Shown here in pieces: positions 7,424 through 14,083 of a stretch of DNA of 29,008 nt; the first letter of the stretch is position 1; each line of letters starts with the position of its first letter. The DNA is taken from assembly GCA_964399265.1 (NCBI GenBank), contig CAYNQF010000024.1:1-29008 (forward strand). Direction: 5' to 3'. The translations under genes and the position numbers were made by a program. Source of the DNA: WJLY01 sp964399265 (GTDB lineage Bacteria; Joyebacterota; Joyebacteria; Joyebacterales; Joyebacteraceae). Under the pieces are notes generated by a model. It saw only the letters and a program-made list of their open reading frames with translations, did not search any database and had not been told where the DNA came from.

Positions 7424-8896
7424 CTACGTAGACTGGGATCCCGGGCTGCGTGGTGGGTTCATCGGCCACGGCGTCTCCACGCCCGCGGCCTTGAGCATGT
7501 GGAAGGAGAGCTCGGTGGCCTCTCGGGCGATCTCTGTCTCATCGCCGGCGACGAGACGTCCGTCGTCGACCACGACCTCGCCGTTCACGATGTTGTAGTC
7601 GACGCGGTGGTCGAACCCCGCGTAGAGGAGCGCGGCCAGCGGGTCGGACTGCGCGCCTGCGTAGCCCAGGCGGTTCATGTCGACCAGGACGACGTCAGCG
7701 GCCTTGCCCTCTTCGATGGAGCCGATCTGGTCGCGGCCCAGGATATCTGCGCCGCCTCGCGTGGCCATCCTCACGATCTGCTCGGCGGTGACGGATTCGG
7801 GGCCGTGTGTCAGCAGGTGAACGAGCAGGCAGTTGCGCATCTCGCCCATCATGTCCGACGTGTCATTGCTGGCGCTCCCGTCTACGGCGAGCCCGACCCG
7901 CACTCCCCTCTCGAGAAAACGCGGTACGGGAGCAACGCCCGACGAGAGCCGCATGTTCGACGTCGGGCAGTGTGCTATGCCCGTGCCTGTCTCGGCCAGC
8001 CGTTCGATCTCCTCGTCATTGAAGTGCACGCCGTGTGCGAACCAGACGTCGCGTCCGATCCAGCCGACACGCTCCATGAGGCCGAGCGGCCTCACGCCGT
8101 GGGTCTCAAGGCAGAAGCGCGTCTCGTCCTCGGTCTCGGCGACGTGCGTATGCAGAAGAACGCCCTTCCTGCGCGCCAGCTCGGCGGTGCGCTCCATGAG
8201 CCCGTCGGTCACCGAGAAAGGCGAGCACGGTGCGAGCGCGATGCGGGTCATCGAGAACGGAGACGCGTCGTGATACTCGTCGACGACGCGCTCGGAGTCC
8301 GCGAGGATCTCATCCTCGGTCTGGACGACGGAGTCCGGTGGAAGCCCGCCCTGGTCGCGGCCGCGCGACATGCTGCCGCGCGTCGGGTGGAACCTCAGGC
8401 CCATCTCGCGGGCGACCCGGACCTGCTCACCGATGAGGTCGCCCTCGACCCCCTGCGGAAAGACGTACATGTGGTCGCTCGACATCGTGCAGCCGGTCAG
8501 GAGCAGCTCGGCGCACGCGAGCCGGGTGCTGGCGCGGACCGCGTCGAGCGTGAGTTCGGCCCAGATATCGTATAGCGTGACCAGCCAGTCGAAGAGCTTG
8601 CGGTTCTGCGCAGGCGGCACGTTGCGCTGGAGGGTCTGGTAGAAGTGGTGGTGGAGGTTGACGAGCCCCGGGATCGCGACCATCGAGGAGCAGTCGATCA
8701 CTCGGGTGGTGTCGGGGACGTCGCGGCCCGCGCCCTCGGGCGCCTCGAGTCCGGCGCCTCCGCCCTCGCCCGGATCGTCCGTCCGGCTTGCGATGCGCGC
8801 TATCCGCCCGCCGTCGATCAGGACGTCGACGCCGGAGAGCCTGTCTCCGGCATCGTTCATGGTGGCCAGATGGTAGATGTTGCGAAGCAGGATCAT
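7424..8896 (-). CDS. 8-oxoguanine deaminase (amidohydrolase superfamily)
   Basis: 490 aa zinc hydrolase. It closely follows the pattern I recall for Pseudomonas 8-oxoguanine deaminase (EC 3.5.4.32, 8-oxoguanine to uric acid plus ammonia): NLHHHFYQTLQRN (80-92; metal ligands H82/H84), LFDWLVTLYDIWAELT, TRGSMSRGRDQGGLPPDSVVQ, ALAPCSPFSV (220-229), LLHTHVAET (247-255), FAHGVHF (H288), HCPTSNMRLSSG and AVDGSASND (D339). A Gly/Pro-rich insertion at about 40-62 and a short Pro-rich tail are extra. The ATG overlaps the stop of the upstream XdhD-like gene (ATGA), so translation is coupled. SsnA-type or hydroxydechloroatrazine hydrolase is the alternative within the family. The molybdenum-hydroxylase operon supports a purine substrate. 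Confidence 0.88.
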   Translation of the reverse strand: MILLRNIYHLATMNDAGDRLSGVDVLIDGGRIARIASRTDDPGEGGGAGLEAPEGAGRDVPDTTRVIDCSSMVAIPGLVNLHHHFYQTLQRNVPPAQNRKLFDWLVTLYDIWAELTLDAVRASTRLACAELLLTGCTMSSDHMYVFPQGVEGDLIGEQVRVAREMGLRFHPTRGSMSRGRDQGGLPPDSVVQTEDEILADSERVVDEYHDASPFSMTRIALAPCSPFSVTDGLMERTAELARRKGVLLHTHVAETEDETRFCLETHGVRPLGLMERVGWIGRDVWFAHGVHFNDEEIERLAETGTGIAHCPTSNMRLSSGVAPVPRFLERGVRVGLAVDGSASNDTSDMMGEMRNCLLVHLLTHGPESVTAEQIVRMATRGGADILGRDQIGSIEEGKAADVVLVDMNRLGYAGAQSDPLAALLYAGFDHRVDYNIVNGEVVVDDGRLVAGDETEIAREATELSFHMLKAAGVETPWPMNPPRSPGSQST

Positions 8897-11712
8897 TCCA
8901 TGGCCTCGAGGCCCTTGAGCACGCGCTCGGGCGTGAACGGGATCCTGCGGAGCCTCAAGCCCGTGGCCGCGAAGATCGCGTTCCCGACGGCCGGAGCCAC
9001 CACGTCTACGGGTATCTCAGACACGCTCTTCGCGCCGAACGGCCCGGTCGGCTCGTCAGTCTCCACGAGGATCGCCTTGATGGCCGGCGTGTCGACCGAC
9101 GAGAAGATGGCGTAGTCGATGAGGTTCGCGTTCAGCATGCGGCCCTTGTCGCTGAAGAGCATCTCCTCGGAGAGGGCGTAGCCGAGTCCCATCGTGACGC
9201 CGCCCTGGATCTGCCCCTCGGACAGCGCCGGATTGATCGCGAACCCGAGGTCGATGGCGCAGGTGAAGTCGCGCACGTCGACGCGTCCGGTCTCGGTGTC
9301 GACCTCGACGTCGGCCACAGCCGCGGCGAACGGAGGCGGACACTCGTTGGTGACGTTCGACGCGGTGAAGGAGACCTGCTCCTTCTCTTCCCCGTACATC
9401 GCCTGCGCGGCGACGTCGGAGAGCGCGACCGACTTCCCGCCCGGCCCGCTCACGACGCCCCCCGCGCACGTGAGTTCGTTCGCCGGGACGTCCAGCATCC
9501 TCGACGCATGGTAGAGCAGGCGGTCTCTTACCATCTCGGCCGCGCGCATCACCGCGCGCCCGCTGATGTACGTCGTGCTGGACGCGTACGCGCCGACGTC
9601 GAACGGCGTGCGGTCGGTGTCGGACGAGTAGACCACCACGGCCGATGCCTCTACTCCGAGGACCTCGGCCGCCATCTGGCCCAGTATCGTGTCGCTGCCG
9701 GTCCCCAGGTCGGTCGCGCCGATGAGGAGGTGGAACGAACCGTCCTCGTTCGCCTTCACCGTGGCCGCGCCCATGTCGTCGCCCGGGATGCCGCTCCCGT
9801 GCATCGCGAACGCCACGCCCAGCCCCCTGCGTGTGAACGGTCGCGAGCCGGGCGTGCCGAACACGCCGTCCTGAAGCTGCGAGCGCCACTCTTCCCAGCC
9901 CGAGGCCGTCTTGACGCGCTCCCAGCACTCGGGCAGGCCGTTCGTGTGGATGACCCTCTCGAAGCCCTCCTTGCCCTCGCCCAGGCTCGTGGCGATCGGG
10001 TCGCGGTCGCCCACCCTGATCAGGTTCCGCATGCGGAAATCGATCGGATCCAGGCCCAGTTCGTAGGCGATCTCGTCCATGTGCGACTCGACGGCGAAGT
10101 AGCCCTGCGGCGCGCCGTATCCGCGGAGCGCGCCGGCCACGGGGAGGTTCGTGTAGACCGAGTCTGCCACGAACCGGAGGTTCCCCGTCCTGTAGAGGGG
10201 CAGGCTCTTGCTGCCGGTGTTCGACGGAACGGTGAGGCCGTGCGCGCCGTACGCGCCCGTGTTCACGAGGGCCCTCATCTCGCGGGCGACGATGATGCCG
10301 TCCTCATCGAGCCCGGTCTTTAGGTGAATCGTCTGGGGATGTCTCGTGCGCGTGCACGACAGTTCCTCGTCGCGGTCGAGCATGATCTTGACGGGACGGC
10401 CGGTCGCCAGCGTCATCGCGGCGCAGATGTCCTCGAGCACGACCTCCTGCTTCACGCCGAAGGCTCCCCCGATGCGGGGTTTGACGACGCGGACGCGGGA
10501 GATAGGCAGGCCGTTGACCATCGCGACGATGCGCCTGGCGTGGAAAGGAACCTGCGTGCTCGTCACGACGACCAGCCTGTTCTTCTCGTCCATGTAGGTC
10601 ATCGTCACGTGGGGCTCGGTGGGCGTCGCCTGCACGTACTGGACGTCGTAGTCATGCTCGAAGATGCGAGCAGCGCTCGCGAACGCGCCGTCCGGATCAC
10701 CGACGGTCACGTCGATGGCCGCCGCGAGGTTGCGCGAGGCGTCGTGGATGCCGCCCGAGTCTGGCTCGTCGTGAATTCTGGGCGCGCCCGGCTTCATCGA
10801 TTCGGCCGGGTCGAGGATGGAGGGCAGCTCCTCGTACTCCACCTCTATCAGGTCGCACGCCTTTCGGGCCAGAAGAGGCGTCTCGGCGGCCACCGCCGCC
10901 ACGCGGTCTCCGACGAAGCGCACCTTCTCGTCGAGCATGACGGCGTCGTAGGGCGAAGGCTCCGGCCAGTTCTGGCCGGCCGTGGAGAACGGGACCCTCG
11001 GAACGTCCTCGTGCGTCAGCACGCAGTGGACGCCGGGCAGGGCCCGGGCCTTCGACGCGTCGATGCTCTTGATCCTCGCGTGGGCGTGAGGGCTGCGCTT
11101 GATGCGACCGTACAGCATTCCGTCCGCGGTGAAGTCGTCGGTGTACTTCGCCCGGCCGGACAGAAGCCCGAGCCCTTCGGTCTTGGGCTCGCTGCGCCCC
11201 ACCGAGCTGTAGCGTTCGGCGTAGGGCGTCACGCGCTCGCTGGCGTCACCGCTGGTGCTGTCTCCGTGTGCCACGGCCTTCACCGCCTCCACCGCCTTCA
11301 CGTACCCGGTGCAGCGGCAGAGGTTGCCCGAGAGGCCGCGCCTGATCTCATCGTCGGTGGGCTCGGGATTCTCGTCCAGGAGCCCCTTCGCGGAGACGAT
11401 CATGCCCTGCATGCAGTATGCGCACTGCGCGGCGCTGCGCTTCAGGAACTCCGACTGCAGCGGGTGCGGCGCATCGACGTTGCCGATGCCTTCGATCGTC
11501 GTCACCTCATGCCCATCGACCCGACCGGTCAGAACGATGCACGCCGGCACCGGCTGTCCGTCCAGGAGCACCGTGGAGGTCCCGCAGCTCCCGCTGCGGC
11601 ATCCGGCCTTGACGCCCTTGTAGCCCAGCCTGCGCAGCGTGTCGACCAGGACCTCGCCCGGCTCTATCGTCGTCTCTCGGCTCTCGCCGTTGACCCTGAA
11701 TCGTACGGTCAT
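8893..11712 (-). CDS. Fused FeS/molybdopterin hydroxylase subunit (XdhD-like)
   Basis: 939 aa xanthine dehydrogenase-family protein. Residues 1-75 are a plant-type [2Fe-2S] ferredoxin domain and about 76-150 the all-helical [2Fe-2S] domain (CAYCMQG at 97-103, CRC at 132-134). From about 165 onward are the two molybdopterin domains, with SPHAHARI, GGAFGVKQ, GYGAPQG, GATDLGTGSDT and the active-site Glu in GPFGAKSVSEIP near the C-terminus. The end closely resembles E. coli XdhD as I recall it. In the first cluster C38, C43 and C58 are present but the third ligand is Ser46 (codon 11575-11577) instead of Cys. The ATG at 11712 follows AGGGGTGAAG, two bases after the FAD-subunit stop; the longer ORF to 12231 is a shadow. 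The substrate is likely a purine, inferred from the coupled deaminase. Confidence 0.9.
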   Translation of the reverse strand: MTVRFRVNGESRETTIEPGEVLVDTLRRLGYKGVKAGCRSGSCGTSTVLLDGQPVPACIVLTGRVDGHEVTTIEGIGNVDAPHPLQSEFLKRSAAQCAYCMQGMIVSAKGLLDENPEPTDDEIRRGLSGNLCRCTGYVKAVEAVKAVAHGDSTSGDASERVTPYAERYSSVGRSEPKTEGLGLLSGRAKYTDDFTADGMLYGRIKRSPHAHARIKSIDASKARALPGVHCVLTHEDVPRVPFSTAGQNWPEPSPYDAVMLDEKVRFVGDRVAAVAAETPLLARKACDLIEVEYEELPSILDPAESMKPGAPRIHDEPDSGGIHDASRNLAAAIDVTVGDPDGAFASAARIFEHDYDVQYVQATPTEPHVTMTYMDEKNRLVVVTSTQVPFHARRIVAMVNGLPISRVRVVKPRIGGAFGVKQEVVLEDICAAMTLATGRPVKIMLDRDEELSCTRTRHPQTIHLKTGLDEDGIIVAREMRALVNTGAYGAHGLTVPSNTGSKSLPLYRTGNLRFVADSVYTNLPVAGALRGYGAPQGYFAVESHMDEIAYELGLDPIDFRMRNLIRVGDRDPIATSLGEGKEGFERVIHTNGLPECWERVKTASGWEEWRSQLQDGVFGTPGSRPFTRRGLGVAFAMHGSGIPGDDMGAATVKANEDGSFHLLIGATDLGTGSDTILGQMAAEVLGVEASAVVVYSSDTDRTPFDVGAYASSTTYISGRAVMRAAEMVRDRLLYHASRMLDVPANELTCAGGVVSGPGGKSVALSDVAAQAMYGEEKEQVSFTASNVTNECPPPFAAAVADVEVDTETGRVDVRDFTCAIDLGFAINPALSEGQIQGGVTMGLGYALSEEMLFSDKGRMLNANLIDYAIFSSVDTPAIKAILVETDEPTGPFGAKSVSEIPVDVVAPAVGNAIFAATGLRLRRIPFTPERVLKGLEAME

Positions 11713-11714
11713 CT

Positions 11715-12572
11715 TCACCCCTGGGCTCCCAGCAGCCCCGTCGCTCTCGTGAGCGCCCGCCGAGCCGCCGCCCCCACGGCCTTCCTGCGGTAGTCGGCGC
11801 CGGCACGATGGTCGGTCCTGGGTTCGACGGTCGTCTCGACCAGACGCCCCACGTCCGCCAGCAATTTCTCCGTGGGAACCTTGTCCTTGAGCAGCGCCTC
11901 GCACTCGGGAAGCCTTCTGGGAGCAGGCCCCATGGCGCCGACGGCCAGTCGTGCGTCCGCGATGCGGCCGCCGTCCATGCGGACCGTGGCAGCCGCGTTG
12001 GCTATCGCTATGTCCAGCCTCTTGCGTCCGACCTTCTCGAATCCGCCCCCGACTTCGCCCTTCGGGACGGGGATGCTGACCCGTGTGATAAGATCGCCCT
12101 TGCTGAAGACGTCTCCTCGCCTCAGGAAGTAGTCCTCGATCGGGATCTCTCTCTCGCCCGCGTCGCTCATTACAGCGAGCGTCGCGTCCAGAGCCAGGAA
12201 CGCCACCGGGAGGTCCGTTGGATACGGCCACGCGGCCACGTTGCCTGCCACGGTTGCGAGGTTCCGGACCGTGTGGTTCGCGACCGAGAGGGACGCAGTG
12301 TGCAGGATCCCCGACGCGATGCCGCCGGCCTCGAGCGACCTGGCGAGAGAGGAGATCGTCACGGTGGCTCCAAGAACCAGGTGCCCTGACTCGCTGCTGA
12401 TACCGGACAGCCCCGCGGCGGAGAGGTCGACGAGGAAATCCAGTTTGGACGAAGCGGCCGGAACCACCACCGTGCCTCCGCCGACGTAGAGCCCTGTCCC
12501 TTCCGTCTCACGGAAGAGCCTGACGGCCTCCTCGGGGCTCGTAGGACGGTGCAGAACGCTTAGGTCGAACAT
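11715..12572 (-). CDS. Molybdenum hydroxylase FAD-binding subunit (CoxM/YgfM-like)
   Basis: 285 aa. It carries the FAD domain that passes electrons from the Mo/FeS subunit to NAD+ or another acceptor. Visible signatures are the PCMH-type FAD motif GLYVGGGT (about 29-36), the second FAD-contact segment TVRNLATVAGNVA with PTDLP following, and a C-terminal CO-dehydrogenase flavoprotein domain (KVGRKRLDIAIANAAA; AVGAMGPAPRRL). ATG 12572 is 9 bases after GGGAGG; the extension to 12737 contains the promoter and is rejected. It is the first gene of the operon FAD subunit / XdhD-like / 8-oxoguanine deaminase, resembling the ygfM-xdhD-ssnA grouping of E. coli. Confidence 0.92.
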   Translation of the reverse strand: MFDLSVLHRPTSPEEAVRLFRETEGTGLYVGGGTVVVPAASSKLDFLVDLSAAGLSGISSESGHLVLGATVTISSLARSLEAGGIASGILHTASLSVANHTVRNLATVAGNVAAWPYPTDLPVAFLALDATLAVMSDAGEREIPIEDYFLRRGDVFSKGDLITRVSIPVPKGEVGGGFEKVGRKRLDIAIANAAATVRMDGGRIADARLAVGAMGPAPRRLPECEALLKDKVPTEKLLADVGRLVETTVEPRTDHRAGADYRRKAVGAAARRALTRATGLLGAQG

Positions 12573-12639
12573 CGCTCGGAACCTCCCGACGCGGTCTACC
12601 TCCGACGTGTGCCATCTGACGCGCATGGGCATCACTCGC

Positions 12640-12668
12640 AGGATACCGCAACCCGACCGGCGGTTCAA
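12640..12668 (-). promoter_or_regulatory. Sigma-70-type promoter of the molybdenum-hydroxylase operon
   Basis: Minus-strand TTGAAC (12663-12668), 17-base spacer, TATCCT (12640-12645). It lies about 60 bases upstream of the first start codon in the operon. Confidence 0.7.
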
Positions 12669-12768
12669 GTGCGGAGGACTCCCGGCCGGCCACTGCGTCG
12701 TGCCGGAGGCCGAGGGATATGGGGACATCAAGGCCACCCAAGGCGCGTGGCCGCCCCGGAAACAGGAG

Positions 12769-12799
12769 CGGCCCCGCCCGAGAGCTCCGAGCGGGGCCG
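12769..12799 (-). terminator. Terminator after the propeller-like gene
   Basis: CGGCCCCGC (12769-12777) pairs perfectly with GCGGGGCCG (12791-12799) around a 13-base loop, starting about 30 bases after the stop codon. On the minus strand it is followed by a short T-containing stretch (TCCTGTTTCC). The U-tract is weak. Confidence 0.6.
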
Positions 12800-12827
12800 G
12801 CGCGCCAGCGTGGGCTGACGGAGGTTC

Positions 12828-13652
12828 TTATCTGCCGAACATCGACTTGATCTTGGTCCAGGACGTCGCCTGCACCGGCGAGACGGCGCCGGCGGCGGAG
12901 ATCGCGTAGAAGATGGGCACGTCGGGCCCGAAGGCGTGGAGGACCGTGGCCGCTCCGGTGTTGAGGTCAACGGTGAACAGCTCGTGCGAGTCGGCGGCGT
13001 AGCCGTAGATGACACCGTCGGCCCCCTTGGTGATGCCGCCTACCGAGCCCATGTCGATGTCGGACCCAAGGCCGCTACCCACCTGCTGGGTACCCGGGCC
13101 GCTGGGATCGTGCTTGTCGATCTTCCAGAGCGCCTGCGTCTCGCCGTCGAGACCGTAGAGCTGGCCGCTCTCATCGAATACCAGCCCGTCGAAGTCGTGA
13201 GGCGCTCCCCTCACCATGCCGAGTATGGTCGCGGCGCCCGTGTACTGGTCGACCACGAAGATGCTCGGGTTCTCGTTCGATCCCGCGTTCGCGCCGTACA
13301 GAGTCCCATCCGTCGGGTCGAATGCGAGGGCACCCTCGAACACGTACCCGATGCCCAGGTCACCGATGTAGGTGGCCGAGGCGTTGTTGGGGTCTATCGA
13401 ATAGAGCGAGGCCGTCGAGAGACGGGTGACGCCGAGCAGCAGGTCTCCCCTCTGCGAGTACTCGAGACCGCAGAAGCCCGACGCGACGCCGGGGTGCCCG
13501 AGATACATGACGCTCCCGTCCAGCGTATTGATCAGATACAGGTCCCTGCCGATGGCGTCGGAGGCGTACAGGGTCGCGGCCATCGCAGAGGCCGAGACCG
13601 CGCACAGCATGACCATGGCCGCAATGAGCAACGCACCAGTAATCGTCTTCAT
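12828..13652 (-). CDS. Secreted beta-propeller-like protein with SW..IK C-terminal tail
   Basis: 274 aa. The signal peptide covers about 1-25 (MKTITGALLIAAMVMLCAVSASA). The mature part has repeated blades of the form 'LY.ID..TG..T.LG', for example DLYLINTLDGSVMYLG, SLYSIDPNNASATYIG, IFVVDQYTGAATILG and LFTVDLNTGAATVLH, alternating with 'GTLYG' and 'GVIYG' strands. This is the pattern of Kelch/NHL-like or DUF4394-type propellers, probably with five to six blades. No catalytic residues were recognised, so binding or scaffolding is likely. The final 17 residues (SPVQATSWTKIKSMFGR) match the tail of the lamin-tail protein at 6425-7210. ATG 13652 follows AGGTGAG; the extension to 13766 overlaps a structured leader and is rejected. 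Confidence 0.82.
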   Translation of the reverse strand: MKTITGALLIAAMVMLCAVSASAMAATLYASDAIGRDLYLINTLDGSVMYLGHPGVASGFCGLEYSQRGDLLLGVTRLSTASLYSIDPNNASATYIGDLGIGYVFEGALAFDPTDGTLYGANAGSNENPSIFVVDQYTGAATILGMVRGAPHDFDGLVFDESGQLYGLDGETQALWKIDKHDPSGPGTQQVGSGLGSDIDMGSVGGITKGADGVIYGYAADSHELFTVDLNTGAATVLHAFGPDVPIFYAISAAGAVSPVQATSWTKIKSMFGR

Positions 13653-13703
13653 TTCTCTCACCTCTCGTCTTGGACCTCGGCCTTTCGACCCGGCCCGGTG
13701 GAA

Positions 13704-13790
13704 GGTGGAGGGGACGCTCCCATCGGCTCCACCCTGCAAAACGACCGGCTTCCCCCCGAGGCGCATTGCATCGCTTCGGGTGTGGCCGGT
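13704..13790 (-). ncRNA. Structured 5' leader of the propeller-like gene
   Basis: The predicted 160-base leader, read on the minus strand, can fold into two elements. The first has outer stem ACCGGC/GCCGGT (13785-13790 with 13744-13749) enclosing CCCGAAGCG/CGCCTCGGG (13772-13780 with 13755-13763; 8 of 9 pairs) and an 8-base loop. The second is GGTGGAG/CTCCACC (13727-13733 with 13704-13710) enclosing a small GGGA/TCCC hairpin. I could not match it to a known riboswitch class. GC-rich sequence folds easily, so function is unproven. Confidence 0.4.
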
Positions 13791-13821
13791 CCCCAGGGCC
13801 TCCAGTAGCCCACTACTGTCT

Positions 13822-13851
13822 ACATTACCACAAGTTTGTCATATTTGTCAA
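13822..13851 (-). promoter_or_regulatory. Sigma-70-type promoter of the propeller-like gene
   Basis: Minus-strand TTGACA (13846-13851, perfect), 18-base spacer, TAATGT (13822-13827). It sits in an AT-rich island inside the 431-base divergent region 13653-14083, which also holds the opposite promoter at 13944-13973. Nothing else was recognised in that region apart from the leader structure. Confidence 0.65.
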
Positions 13852-13943
13852 GAGTCCTGGTGAAGGCCGGACTTGCGCCTGATGGGTGTGGACCCTCTGC
13901 ATTGTTGCAGGAATGCCCGAGCGCTTGGGCCCCGGATGAGGAC

Positions 13944-13973
13944 TTGAGGCGAATTCAATGGCTGTGCTAGACT
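13944..13973 (+). promoter_or_regulatory. Sigma-70-type promoter of the candidate selenoprotein gene
   Basis: TTGAGG (13944-13949), 18-base spacer, TAGACT (13968-13973) with an upstream TGC giving an extended -10. It lies about 110 bases upstream of the ATG at 14084. Confidence 0.65.
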
Positions 13974-14083
13974 GCCGGTCGCGGGTTCTCGAAGTGCCGT
14001 GCCGCTCGAGGACCCTCCCACCATTGCGCCGGGCCGTTCGTGCGGCCTGGAGGCTGGCTCCTACAAGCGCCAAGGAGGCGTAC

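Noticed and set aside
11713..12231. N-terminal extension of the XdhD-like ORF to 12231
   Set aside because: The extra 173 residues are Arg/Gly-rich, overlap the FAD-subunit gene in another frame and precede the obvious ferredoxin-type start at 11712 with its own ribosome-binding site.
13704..13790. Cobalamin riboswitch in the propeller-gene leader
   Set aside because: The GGGAAGCCGGT string is reminiscent, but the following conserved B12-box pairing is absent and the regulated gene has no link to cobalamin.
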